A DNA stretch of 64,000 nt from Owenweeksia sp964619125 (GTDB taxonomy: Bacteria > Bacteroidota > Bacteroidia > Flavobacteriales > Schleiferiaceae), in contig CAZUCA010000012.1 of the NCBI GenBank assembly GCA_964619125.1, forward strand, positions 1 through 64,000, written 5' to 3'. Below are positions 24,037 to 32,594 of this stretch, in pieces (position 1 is the stretch's first letter; each line of letters starts with the position of its first letter). Under the pieces are notes generated by a model that did no database searches, was not told the origin of the DNA, and saw only the letters and a list, made by a program, of their open reading frames with translations. A program made the position numbers and the translations under genes.

Positions 24037-24886
24037 ATTGATAAGACTGGATAAAATCGAGGCAGTGCTCGACCAATTCCTGGCTCGGCGCTGGCAAGTT
24101 CTCTTCTTCCCAGGGATGTGAGCGGCCATAGGTATGCCCGGTATTGGCTATTATCTTGATGTTAGCCTGAGGCTGCCAGCTCTTGAGATCATAGGCATCT
24201 TTTATAAAAACGGCCTCATCTTCCTCGCCGTGGCAGATGAGCCAGGGAATGGATAATTCACGGGCAGCCATCTCTACGGAATAGGCCTGCTTGTTTTGAC
24301 GATAATCTTCGTAGAGCTGGTAATACAAAGGTAACTGCTGGCCGGTGCGTTTATTTTCAAGGTATACTACCCCCTCGTCGCGCCATTGCTGCATCTTTTC
24401 CTTATCCCAATTCCGCCAGGGTGTGGTGGCATAGGCTGGTGCTGACCAGGTGATTAATTGATTAATTCGGCCATTGCTGCGGGTATTGAGCAGGGCATCG
24501 GTTCCTCCGCGCGAATGCCCGATTAAGCTGATGCCAGCCACTCTGAAAGGGAAAATATTAGGCTTTAGAGTATAGGCGCTGATCAGGTTCAGTTCCTGTT
24601 GGCGGATACTGTAGTTGTCCTGCCCGTAAGCTTCAGGATCGGCAAACTGACAGGGTTGTGCCGGTGTGGTACCATTGTGAGAGAAATTGAACTTAAGGAA
24701 AGCATAACCTGCCCGGGCAAACTGACGGGCGATGATTTCCATCCCTCCCCAGTCCTTAAACCCGTTAATACCATGGGCGTAAATTACCAGCTGGCATTCT
24801 GTCTGGTCAAGGGGATAATGGATGTCGGCCAATATGCTTTTGCCCTGATGGCCGGGAATAATAAATTCTTCGCGGTGGATATTCAT
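24035..24886 (-). CDS. Alpha/beta hydrolase, dienelactone-hydrolase-like
   Basis: 283 aa, no signal peptide. The fold shows YAHGINGFKDWGG (oxyanion region), LIGHSRGGTDAL with the nucleophile Ser, WLICHGEEDEAVF with the acid residue, and NTGHTYGRSHPWEEE with the His. Prolyl-oligopeptidase/DLH-type proteins share this layout. The substrate is unknown; esterase or acyl-transfer on a polar compound is possible. Its start overlaps the upstream flavin reductase stop by 4 bp (24883-24886), so they are coupled. Confidence 0.85.
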   Translation of the reverse strand: MNIHREEFIIPGHQGKSILADIHYPLDQTECQLVIYAHGINGFKDWGGMEIIARQFARAGYAFLKFNFSHNGTTPAQPCQFADPEAYGQDNYSIRQQELNLISAYTLKPNIFPFRVAGISLIGHSRGGTDALLNTRSNGRINQLITWSAPAYATTPWRNWDKEKMQQWRDEGVVYLENKRTGQQLPLYYQLYEDYRQNKQAYSVEMAARELSIPWLICHGEEDEAVFIKDAYDLKSWQPQANIKIIANTGHTYGRSHPWEEENLPAPSQELVEHCLDFIQSYQ

Positions 24887-25548
24887 TCTTCAAATACGAG
24901 CTGGTCGGTTTTGGCCCCAAGTTCCTCCAGCGCTTTTTGTAGGTCTTCTATCATTTTTTCTGGGCCACAGATGTAAAAATGCTGGTCAAAATTACTAATG
25001 TGTTTTTGGAGAAACGACTTATCAATCCGTTGTTTTTCACCAGTTGGATTTTCACGGGTAAGTACCGGTATAAAGTTATCACCCAACAACCGCTTCCAGT
25101 AATCTTCAAGAATGATATCTTCTTTGGTCTTATTGCTGAATATTAAGCTGTTGCCCTTGATTTTTCCCTGCTTTTCCAATTGACGAAAAATGGCAATAAA
25201 AGGGGTGATGCCGGCCCCGCCAGCGATAAAAACCCCGGGACCTTTGTACTTAATGGCGCCCCAGATATCGTGTAGCAGCAACTCATCGCCGGCTTCCAGA
25301 GTGGCCAGCTGAGCGGTCACTCCCTGGTGACTGATATAGCTCTTTATGGTAAACTCGAGCTCCTCTTCCTCATTGAGGGAGGTAAAGGTAAAGGGCCGTT
25401 TTTCCTCACGGCAGCCATCCTTATTTATGGCAACCTCAGTAGCTTGCCCGGGGGTAAAGTGGTAATCATGGGGTTTTTCCACCCGGTAACGGTTTACGTC
25501 GTGGGTGACTGCTTCAATTGATAATATGGGTACCAGATGTTCTTCCAT
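24883..25548 (-). CDS. Ferredoxin/flavodoxin-NADP reductase-like oxidoreductase
   Basis: 221 aa. An FAD-binding beta barrel with KRPFTFTS (the RxYS-like flavin motif), then GVTAQLATLEAGDEL (the GxxS/T region) and a nucleotide domain with GGAGITPF and YICGPEKM. The length is that of stand-alone FNR-type reductases. It passes electrons from NAD(P)H to an unknown acceptor. No ferredoxin gene is close. A 130-bp gap separates it from the kinase gene upstream; I see no structure in it. Confidence 0.88.
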   Translation of the reverse strand: MEEHLVPILSIEAVTHDVNRYRVEKPHDYHFTPGQATEVAINKDGCREEKRPFTFTSLNEEEELEFTIKSYISHQGVTAQLATLEAGDELLLHDIWGAIKYKGPGVFIAGGAGITPFIAIFRQLEKQGKIKGNSLIFSNKTKEDIILEDYWKRLLGDNFIPVLTRENPTGEKQRIDKSFLQKHISNFDQHFYICGPEKMIEDLQKALEELGAKTDQLVFEE

Positions 25549-25679
25549 CTTTTTTATTTACAATAATGCCCGCTGCTCAAACATTGTTTAGCTCAGTAAA
25601 GAAGGCCCGTTAAAATGCTAAATTGACAGCAGTCTCAAGGGGAAGTACGCCGGTATAGAACAGGCTCTGTTGGGTGAAA

Positions 25680-27752
25680 TTAATTGGGGCTAACGCTTTT
25701 TTTTGCGTGATTGCCATTGCGGTAGGCACGGGGGTTATTTTTGGGGAAGAGCAACTTAAAGCTGCTACCTTCTCGCTCTACACTCTCCACCACCAGGCGC
25801 CCGCCATGACCTTTCATAAAGTCCTTGGTAATAAGCATACCCAGGCCGGTTCCCTTTTCGTTGAGGGTACCCATGGTGCTGAAACCGGTATCGCTGGTAT
25901 TCATTTTTTCCACCTGTTCTGGCTTCATGCCCACGCCCTGGTCCTTTACCATGATAATGGAATACTCCTCACTATCACGGGCAATAATGGAAATGGTGTC
26001 ACCGGGGTTTGAGAACTTGATAGCATTGCTAAGCAGGTTTTTAAGACAGATGTCGAGCTGGCTGATATCGGCCTGAATTTTCATAAAATCAGGGACCTGG
26101 ATGCGCAGTTTCAGATTTTTTTCCTTTAAACTAGGTGCTACATGACTTTCTACCTGCCATACCTGGGGCAATAGATGTACATCCACTATACGGGTTTCGA
26201 TGCCTCTTAACTGTCTTTTACTCCAGAGCAACAGGTTTTCGAGGGCGCCACTGGAGTTGTCAACTGACTGCTTCAGCTGCTTTACCATCATTTTACGATC
26301 CTGGTCCTGCAACTGGTCTGCTTCCAACAGCTCCAGTACCGACCGTATCTGGTTAATGGGTTGGCGAAGGTCATGAGTGAGCACGGAGAATACCTTGGTC
26401 TTGGCTTTGTCCAGTTTTTCAAGCTCCTCATTTTTGAGCTTTAACTCTTCATGCAGGCGGTCAATTTCCTGATGGCGGCTTAGTTGTTCTTCGTTGCGTT
26501 GCTTCAGCAGCTCATTGTACTTTTTGCGGCGCTTTATCGACCGGCTCAGGGCCATTATGGCCAACACGGCCATAATTATCAGTACGGCTGCCAGCAGCAG
26601 CAGTAAGCGGCTACGATTTAACCTCAGTACCTGGTCCTCATTTTGCTCGGCCAGTCTTTCATTTTGACTGGCCTGTTGGTTTAACTCGCGCTGGAGCAGC
26701 ATTTTTTCCAGGTCAAAGCTACGAATAGAATCAGCCAGGCTGCGATAAATCAACAGGCTCCGCAGGGCCGCGTTAGAATCGCCTAGGGCCAGGTTTACCT
26801 GGGCCAGTTGCTGGTAAATTTTAACCTTCAGCACTTCCAGGCGGTAATGCCGCAAGTATAGCCTTTCGGCCTCCATGGCCAGGCTACGGCTGCGGTAGGG
26901 TTGATTGAGTTGCAGCCACACTTTGGATTTCTCGAGGAAGAGCTCAATCAGCAGGGGAGATACGGTATCCTGGCTTTCTATTTGGATGCCTTTGTTTAAC
27001 GCGCGCAGAGCATCCTGCCAGCGTTGATTTTGCTGGTCCAAACGGCCTTGCAATAGATAAGTACGGGTTTCCTCGTGCGTATTGCCGTGGGCATGATTGG
27101 TAAGCAGGGCATTAGTAAGCAGGTCCTGGCTACGGCGATTGTCATTTTTAAAGAGGTATATTTCAGCCAGCAGGTTATATGACATACCTTCCAGCTGTTT
27201 CAGGTTTGTGGTCTTACTGTGTTGTAAGGCCTTGCGGGCATGTTTTAAGGCGGCATCCGGGCGCTCCAGTTCCAACTCTACCGCGGCCAGATAGTAGTGG
27301 GAAAGCACCACTGCTTCGGATATGGAGTCAGGACTGAGTTGGAGGGCACGTTCAAAAAATCCCAATGCGCGATATGTATTTCCCTTCAAGTATGCTACTT
27401 TGCCGCTTTGCTGAAAAGCGCTTACCGTACCCGGTAGATAGTTTTTGCTTTGAAAGGTGGTAAGGGCCTGATGAAAGGCGCGCTCCGCAGCGCGATAACG
27501 GTAAAGTGACATGTGCACTGCACCTTCAGCCAGAAATGCATAGGCCAGTTGCAGGCTGTCACTATGGCGGCGGGCCTGCTGTTGCATTTGCAGGGCCTGG
27601 CGATGCGCCTGCTGGGGATTAATCAAGGCCAGGTTCTTGATAAAATCCTGCAGGGAATCAGCCTCGCCCATTGATTGCGCCTTGGCCGTACTACTCCCAA
27701 TTGACAATAAAAAGAGTAGAGTAAAGGTTTTAAATTTTAACAAAAGTTTCAT
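25680..27752 (-). CDS. TPR-containing membrane sensor histidine kinase
   Basis: 690 aa from the ATG at 27752. Signal peptide (FTLLFLLSIGSSTAKAQ), about 350 residues of tetratricopeptide repeats outside the cytoplasm, one membrane helix (LLLLLAAVLIIMAVLAIMAL, around 390-410), a coiled coil, then the kinase: phospho-acceptor His in SVLTHDLRQPINQ, N box NLLSNAIKFSN, G1 DQGVGM, and a G2 box KGTGLGM. This is a Bacteroidetes-specific layout with TPR sensing at the surface. No response regulator adjoins it, so it is an orphan kinase; the signal is unknown. Confidence 0.92.
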   Translation of the reverse strand: MKLLLKFKTFTLLFLLSIGSSTAKAQSMGEADSLQDFIKNLALINPQQAHRQALQMQQQARRHSDSLQLAYAFLAEGAVHMSLYRYRAAERAFHQALTTFQSKNYLPGTVSAFQQSGKVAYLKGNTYRALGFFERALQLSPDSISEAVVLSHYYLAAVELELERPDAALKHARKALQHSKTTNLKQLEGMSYNLLAEIYLFKNDNRRSQDLLTNALLTNHAHGNTHEETRTYLLQGRLDQQNQRWQDALRALNKGIQIESQDTVSPLLIELFLEKSKVWLQLNQPYRSRSLAMEAERLYLRHYRLEVLKVKIYQQLAQVNLALGDSNAALRSLLIYRSLADSIRSFDLEKMLLQRELNQQASQNERLAEQNEDQVLRLNRSRLLLLLAAVLIIMAVLAIMALSRSIKRRKKYNELLKQRNEEQLSRHQEIDRLHEELKLKNEELEKLDKAKTKVFSVLTHDLRQPINQIRSVLELLEADQLQDQDRKMMVKQLKQSVDNSSGALENLLLWSKRQLRGIETRIVDVHLLPQVWQVESHVAPSLKEKNLKLRIQVPDFMKIQADISQLDICLKNLLSNAIKFSNPGDTISIIARDSEEYSIIMVKDQGVGMKPEQVEKMNTSDTGFSTMGTLNEKGTGLGMLITKDFMKGHGGRLVVESVEREGSSFKLLFPKNNPRAYRNGNHAKKSVSPN

Positions 27753-27764
27753 GTAGAGTATGGT

Positions 27765-27772
27765 CAAAAGTA
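27765..27772 (-). promoter_or_regulatory. -7 box of the TPR kinase gene
   Basis: TACTTTTG on the minus strand, 13 nt from the ATG at 27752. Perfect TAnnTTTG; -33 element not clear. Confidence 0.45.
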
Positions 27773-27825
27773 CCAAAGCATTTCATTGCCGCTTATTGTG
27801 TTAGATAAATGGAATTGAATTGTCG

Positions 27826-28101
27826 ATGAACGAAAATCACCTCAGATCACCCATTGAAGTCCGTTGCCCGCGCTGTAGCTGGCGTCCACCGGAGGATGCA
27901 GAATGGGCTTGTATCAGTTGCCATTATGAATGGAATATGTTTACTACCGCCGGACGCTGCCCCCGTTGTAGCCATCAGCACGACCAGACTTATTGCATAG
28001 AATGGCTGGGCGGCTGTGGCGAAACCTCGGCCCACCTCGATTGGTACCCTCAAATTGATGATACCCTCGGAGAGCTGAATATCAAAAAGCTATTCGACTA
28101 G
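27826..28101 (+). CDS. Small zinc-ribbon-like protein of unknown function
   Basis: 91 aa from the ATG at 27826 (an earlier TTG is in frame at 27820). Two closely spaced zinc-type ribbons: CPRCSWRPP...CISC and CPRCSHQH...C...C near residues 13-33 and 46-66. The rest is acidic and Trp-rich (WLGGCGETSAHLDWYP). Short proteins like this bind nucleic acid or protein partners. I do not recognise the family. It overlaps the convergent AlbA-type gene by 12 bp. Confidence 0.7.
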   Translation: MNENHLRSPIEVRCPRCSWRPPEDAEWACISCHYEWNMFTTAGRCPRCSHQHDQTYCIEWLGGCGETSAHLDWYPQIDDTLGELNIKKLFD

Positions 28102-28776
28102 GCTGAAACGGATTCCCTTATCGCTGGCCTCCCACTTTATTACCCCCCATTTTAAGAAGAGGGCCAATATTTTTTCCGCCCGATAAATCGGTATTCGTGC
28201 CAGCCGTGAAAACTTACTAACCGAAACATCTTCGTTAGCGCTCAGGTATTCAAATAACAGGCGTTCTTCGGGACCATAAGCGATCAGGTTTTTACGCTGA
28301 TTTGGCTTCTTATCTCTAAGATAGCGCAGAAGTACCTTATTTGCAGTATAATTTTCATCCTTTTGCCGCACATAGGCAATCCACTGAGCACCCTCCTTGG
28401 CAAAATGAGGTTTGTCAGGCGATGGGGGCACATCAATTTCCAATACCAATTTGTCTTCACTCTCGTATACGGTAGAACTGAAGCTTACCGCCGGTTTACA
28501 GTACAACTCCGCCGCCCCTTCAATCATATAGTACTCCTCTTCCGGGTCAATACCGGTTATGCGTCCGTTGTCCTTTACCCCAATGAGCAGTTTGCCACCA
28601 TCGGTATTGGCAAAAGCTGAAAGGGTTTTAGCGATTTTGGCACTGCTGTCGATTCTGAATTTAAAATCAAGGCGTTGATGCTCACCCTGATCGATCAGGC
28701 GATGCAGGTCAGCTTCCGAGCCACCGGCAGAGTCAAGGGCACGGTTGTGATCAGAGGAGTCGTGGGCAAGGTCCAT
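28090..28776 (-). CDS. AlbA_2 (Schlafen-like) domain protein with C-terminal helix-turn-helix
   Basis: 228 aa from the ATG at 28776; the frame is open to a GTG at 28842. The domain begins LIDQGEHQRLDFKFRID and continues SAKIAKTLSAFANTDGGKLLIGVKDNGRITGID, the AlbA_2 signature of putative DNA- or RNA-binding proteins. The last 70 residues are a winged helix (EDVSVSKFSRLARIPIYRAEKILALFLKW). Function unknown; family members are often regulatory. The 3' end overlaps the zinc-ribbon gene by 12 bp. Confidence 0.8.
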   Translation of the reverse strand: MDLAHDSSDHNRALDSAGGSEADLHRLIDQGEHQRLDFKFRIDSSAKIAKTLSAFANTDGGKLLIGVKDNGRITGIDPEEEYYMIEGAAELYCKPAVSFSSTVYESEDKLVLEIDVPPSPDKPHFAKEGAQWIAYVRQKDENYTANKVLLRYLRDKKPNQRKNLIAYGPEERLLFEYLSANEDVSVSKFSRLARIPIYRAEKILALFLKWGVIKWEASDKGIRFSLVE

Positions 28777-28884
28777 GAGAGAAATATTAGTGTTATGGCA
28801 AAGCCGTAACCGCGGTATAAAAAAGCTCTGCAGAAAGCGCACTTGTTAAACGGATAGTAAATTAAGGGTATTTCAGCTTAAGTG

Positions 28885-28917
28885 TTTGGCAGGCTGCCAT
28901 GCTATCTGCTATTTTCG
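28885..28917 (+). promoter_or_regulatory. Promoter of the S1/P1 nuclease gene
   Basis: TTTG (28885-28888), 21 nt, then TATTTTCG (28910-28917), a TAnnTTTG variant with C in place of the third T. The ATG is at 28936. The same TATTTTCGCAAA block precedes sucD. Confidence 0.45.
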
Positions 28918-28935
28918 CAAAATAATGATTACGAC

Positions 28936-29700
28936 ATGAAAAAGTTATTGCCATTATTGTTTTTAGGACTTTTTGCGCAAAGCGCCTGGGGCTGGGGCCA
29001 AATCGGGCACCGCGTTATTGGCCAGGTGGCAGAGAATCACCTCAGTAAAAAGGCGCGTAAGGCGATCGAGAATCTGCTGGGCCATGAGAGTTTGGCCGAA
29101 GCTTCTACCTATATGGACGAGATCCGCTCTGACGATAACTTTGACCATACCCATCCCTGGCACTATACTACCATTCCGGCCGGTGAAACCTATGAAAGCT
29201 GTGAAAAGAGTGATAAGGGAGAGTTGATTGAAGCCATCGGTCGCATGCGTACTATCCTTGAAAGTGAGACCGCAAGCCGCACTGAAAAGGTTGAGGCGCT
29301 GCGCTTTTTGGTGCATCTGGTGGGTGATTTGCATCAGCCTCTACACGTGGGCAATGGTGAAGATCGCGGTGGAAATGACATTAAACTCGAGTTTTTTTAT
29401 GAGCCATCTAACCTACACCGTATATGGGACAGCGGCATGATCGATAGCAAGCAATACAGCTATACCGAGCTGGCGGCGGTGGTGGACCATGCTACCGTGG
29501 CCGAGTTAAACCGCTGGCGGCAGGGCACCCCCATTGATTGGGCCAATGAGGCCATGCAGTACCGGCCACAGGTGTACGACATCGGTGAGAAGGACTACCT
29601 CAGCTATGAGTATGTTTATAAAAACTGGGATCTGGTTAAGCGCCAGTTGGCTAAGGGTGGCGTGCGCCTGGCCGCAATGCTCAACGATATCTTTGCTTAG
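28936..29700 (+). CDS. Secreted S1/P1 family nuclease
   Basis: 254 aa from the ATG at 28936; the frame is open 18 codons further upstream, but the signal peptide MKKLLPLLFLGLFAQSAWG fixes it. Cleavage before Trp20 leaves W-GQIGH at the mature N-terminus, and in this family the amino group of that Trp is a zinc ligand. HLVGDLHQPLHVGN and NLHRIWDSG carry further trinuclear zinc ligands, with THPWHYTTIP before. It cuts single-stranded nucleic acids and releases nucleotides or phosphate outside the cell. Its tail overlaps the convergent DUF3820 gene by 20 bp. Confidence 0.92.
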   Translation: MKKLLPLLFLGLFAQSAWGWGQIGHRVIGQVAENHLSKKARKAIENLLGHESLAEASTYMDEIRSDDNFDHTHPWHYTTIPAGETYESCEKSDKGELIEAIGRMRTILESETASRTEKVEALRFLVHLVGDLHQPLHVGNGEDRGGNDIKLEFFYEPSNLHRIWDSGMIDSKQYSYTELAAVVDHATVAELNRWRQGTPIDWANEAMQYRPQVYDIGEKDYLSYEYVYKNWDLVKRQLAKGGVRLAAMLNDIFA

Positions 29701-29920
29701 TCTGGCGCAGTGGTAGCAGGAGGTGTTCTAGTCCTTCCGTTTTAATCACGAACAGAGTTTCGAGCAGCATACCGAGTTTTCCAGCTGGAAACCCTTCCCG
29801 GGCGAACCATTCGAGGTAGTGGGTAGGGAGGTCGCAGAGAATGCGGCCTTTGTACTTACCAAAGGGCATAGTCATGCGCACCAGCTCCAACAGGAGTTTC
29901 GGGTCAGCTTCTTGACTCAT
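29681..29920 (-). CDS. DUF3820 family protein
   Basis: 79 aa. The core FGKYKGRILCDLPTHYLEWFAREGFPAGKLG is the DUF3820 signature; the family is described as a putative quorum-sensing-regulated virulence factor, a label that rests on little. It looks like a small nucleic-acid-binding domain. It lies 3' of a Bcr/CflA transporter with 17 bp overlap and runs into the S1/P1 nuclease end. Confidence 0.8.
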   Translation of the reverse strand: MSQEADPKLLLELVRMTMPFGKYKGRILCDLPTHYLEWFAREGFPAGKLGMLLETLFVIKTEGLEHLLLPLRQTKQRYR

Positions 29921-31118
29921 CTGATTTTTGTTCGCGAATATCAGCGAATTTGCCGTAATAAATCAGCCCGGTGGCTATCAGGCTGCAACCCAGCATTATG
30001 GCTATCATAGGGAATTCGGTGCCATTGTGCAGGGCCCCGGCCAGGGCAGTACTGAGAGCACCTCCGAGCATACGTACACTACCGATCAATGCCGATGCCA
30101 CCCCGGCGTTTTCCGAAAAGGGTTCCATTGCCAGCGCATTGGAATTGGGGTTGAGAAAGCCCAGGAAAAAGAGAAAGCAAAACAGGCCCACCAGAAAACT
30201 TACGGCCGAAAGAAGACCCAGCAGGGTGCCAATCACTAAGATCAGGGTAGTGAGGAGCATCAGTACCGCTGACCACTCGGTCACCACCCGGCTGTTGCGC
30301 TTTTGCAAAACCACCCTGTTTATCTGGCTTCCCAAGATAAACCCACCGGCATTGGCACCGAATATCCAGCCGTAGGTGGTTTCATCAAAATTCATCAGTT
30401 CCATAAGCACAAAAGGGGAGCCCCCGATATAAGCGAAAAGGCCAGCCATGGCCATACTGCCGGCAATGCTGTAAACAAAAAAGCGCCGATCGGTAAGCAC
30501 CTGCCAGTAATTCCAGGCTATCCGGGTCGGCCGCAGGCTGACGGCGGGATCGGGGCCACGGCTTTCTGCCAGAACACGGGTGATCAGCAAAATGATAGCC
30601 AGGGCAAGAAGGGCCAGCAAAGCAAAAATGGAGCGCCAGCCAAAGTTACTGCTGAGGTAGCCACCCAGAGTGGGAGCGATGATGGGAGCAACCCCCATCA
30701 CCAGTATAAGACTGGAAAATACCCGCGCAATTTCTTTCACTTCAAAACGGTCGCGGATAATGGCCCTGCTGGCCACCATGCCCACACAGCCTCCCAGTGC
30801 CTGCAGCAGTCGCAAAGCAATCAGGTAGTAAATTCCGGGCGCCAGCATACAACCCAGGGCTGCCACCAGGTAAAGTGAAATCCCGATAATCAGCGGCTTT
30901 TTCCGACCATAGCGATCGAGCAGGGGACCATAAATAAGCTGGCCTGCAGAAATGCCAATAAAATAGCTGGTAAGGGTGAGGCTGACCTTGGCAATATCGG
31001 TGTTCAGATCGCGGGCAATGTCCGGAAAACCGGGTAGGTAAGTATCAATGGAAAACGGTCCCAAAGTAGCCACCGCTCCTAAAATAAGGATGAGTGACCG
31101 CTCTTGTTTTTTGGTCAT
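29904..31118 (-). CDS. Bcr/CflA family multidrug efflux transporter (MFS)
   Basis: 404 aa from the ATG at 31118. Twelve predicted membrane segments in the DHA1 pattern. Motif A is LDRYGRKKPLIIG in the loop after helix 2, and ALGGCVGMVASRAIIRDRF is the Bcr/CflA signature. The N-terminus (LGPFSIDTYLPGFPDIA) is characteristic of this subfamily. It should export drugs such as bicyclomycin or chloramphenicol, or cysteine, by proton antiport; the real substrate is unknown. No regulator is adjacent. Confidence 0.92.
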   Translation of the reverse strand: MTKKQERSLILILGAVATLGPFSIDTYLPGFPDIARDLNTDIAKVSLTLTSYFIGISAGQLIYGPLLDRYGRKKPLIIGISLYLVAALGCMLAPGIYYLIALRLLQALGGCVGMVASRAIIRDRFEVKEIARVFSSLILVMGVAPIIAPTLGGYLSSNFGWRSIFALLALLALAIILLITRVLAESRGPDPAVSLRPTRIAWNYWQVLTDRRFFVYSIAGSMAMAGLFAYIGGSPFVLMELMNFDETTYGWIFGANAGGFILGSQINRVVLQKRNSRVVTEWSAVLMLLTTLILVIGTLLGLLSAVSFLVGLFCFLFFLGFLNPNSNALAMEPFSENAGVASALIGSVRMLGGALSTALAGALHNGTEFPMIAIMLGCSLIATGLIYYGKFADIREQKSDESRS

Positions 31119-31229
31119 TAAATAGTATTTGGGAGCACTTAATTCAGGGCGCAAAAATAAGGTCTGCCTGGTGGAATTGTTTTAGCTGCTGATATCTAAT
31201 ACCAAGCCCGCCATCGGCAAAAGTGATAA

Positions 31230-32015
31230 TCAGATTTGGTATTCACCCCGCGCTAACACTTTGTACTTGCCCACCAGGTGGACCAGGCTGCCCTCGAGGC
31301 TACACTGAAAGGCACCACCGCGCCTGCTTAGCTGCCGTGCACTGAGCAAATGCTTGCGCAGGCGTGCAGACCAAAAGGGGGTAAGGGCGGCATGTGACGA
31401 ACCGGTAGCGGCGTCTTCAAGTTGAGCCACATGCGGTACCAGGGTTCTGCTTACAAAATCGCATTGCTCCCCCGCTGCGGTTATGGCGTATCCAAAATGA
31501 TCAAGGCTGCGAAGCCTGGCAAAATCGGGGTGACAGCTCCGCACTGCTTCTTCATCCCTGAGCAGGACAATCTCCTTATTATTGGTTTTATAAAATCCAT
31601 GTACATCTTTTCCGAGTCCCGCCTCCAGGGCATCGGGAATGGGCAACTCACGGATAATGGGAATGGCTTCAAGCCAAATGCCGGCCCGCTGCGAGTCCAG
31701 GCACTGGAGTTTAAGCTTATGCCCGGCTGCCAGCAGGCTTACCGGCTCAGCCGCTCGCTGTTGCAGGTAGGCAGCAGCAGCCATTGAACCATGGCCACAA
31801 AGATCGATTTCGGCATCAGGGGCAAACCAGCGCACATGCATGTTGCCATCTTGCTGCCACAAAAAGGTGGTGGCGGGTTGGTTGAGGTCGGCGGCAATCT
31901 CCCTTAATTGCCGGTCTGGAAGACTATGAGCTAATTCAATTACGACGGAGGTGTTACCCCGGTAATTGAGTTGATCATCATTAAAAACGGCTATGAGCTG
32001 AAAACTGGCATTCAT
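31230..32015 (-). CDS. PhzF family phenazine biosynthesis-like protein
   Basis: 261 aa. Diaminopimelate-epimerase-like two-domain fold. N-terminal IAVFNDDQLNYRGNTSVV, then DLNQPATTF and the PhzF hallmark FAPDAEIDLCGHGSMAAAAYL; C-terminal QLEDAATGSSHAAL. Asp/Glu and the Gly loop for substrate carboxylate binding are present. No phenazine genes are near, so it is one of the many PhzF proteins of unknown isomerase specificity. Confidence 0.9.
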   Translation of the reverse strand: MNASFQLIAVFNDDQLNYRGNTSVVIELAHSLPDRQLREIAADLNQPATTFLWQQDGNMHVRWFAPDAEIDLCGHGSMAAAAYLQQRAAEPVSLLAAGHKLKLQCLDSQRAGIWLEAIPIIRELPIPDALEAGLGKDVHGFYKTNNKEIVLLRDEEAVRSCHPDFARLRSLDHFGYAITAAGEQCDFVSRTLVPHVAQLEDAATGSSHAALTPFWSARLRKHLLSARQLSRRGGAFQCSLEGSLVHLVGKYKVLARGEYQI

Positions 32016-32207
32016 CCTTGGTTTTTTTGGCTGAGAGGGCTGTGCCGGTAAGCAGGAGTTGAAAACCTCAATACCTGTCTTCCCGGCCCAGGAAATATTT
32101 TTTCTAAAAATAAAAGTAATTCTGGCCCGAAGCGCAAGTGATTGCTATCTCTAAACCTTGAGGGGTTTAAATGGTTGATTTCAAACCAATCACAAACTAG
32201 TGTAGCA

Positions 32208-32585
32208 ATGAAAACAATTTTCTCCACCATCCTGATTTTGGGATTTACGATAGCATCCGCTCAAAATTTCAACAAATTTGATAAGGATAAAGACGGCAAG
32301 TTATCTCATGAAGAAGCAGGGGATATGCTTCGTAAATCGGGACTCCTGCAGCGCTGGGACAGTCAGAAGGATGGTTTCCTTAGTTTACAGGAGTGGAGTG
32401 ATGGGGTGGAAAGCACCTTTGCTGCTCATGAGGGTCTGGCGACTTACGGTAATTTTATGAAATGGGATGCCAATGCTGATCACTATGTAAACACTGAGGA
32501 GTTGGCGGCTGGTCTGTTCAACTGGATGGACGAAAACAATAACGAATTTATTGAGGCGGGCGAATGGAAGCGCTGGCAGTGGTAA
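32208..32585 (+). CDS. Secreted EF-hand calcium-binding protein
   Basis: 125 aa from the ATG at 32208 (signal peptide MKTIFSTILILGFTIASAQ; an upstream in-frame start would bury it). Four EF-hand-type loops follow one another: DKDKDGKLSHEE, DSQKDGFLSLQE, DANADHYVNTEE and DENNNEFIEAGE. Loops 1 and 2 have the canonical Gly at position 6; loops 3 and 4 have His and Glu there and may bind weakly. A calmodulin-like array secreted to the periplasm or surface, possibly buffering calcium. The function is not known. Confidence 0.85.
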   Translation: MKTIFSTILILGFTIASAQNFNKFDKDKDGKLSHEEAGDMLRKSGLLQRWDSQKDGFLSLQEWSDGVESTFAAHEGLATYGNFMKWDANADHYVNTEELAAGLFNWMDENNNEFIEAGEWKRWQW

Positions 32586-32594
32586 ATTCCCGCT

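Noticed and set aside
30303..30878. 191-codon plus-strand ORF opposite the Bcr/CflA transporter
   Set aside because: Gln/His-rich antisense shadow of a membrane protein gene; no family resemblance.
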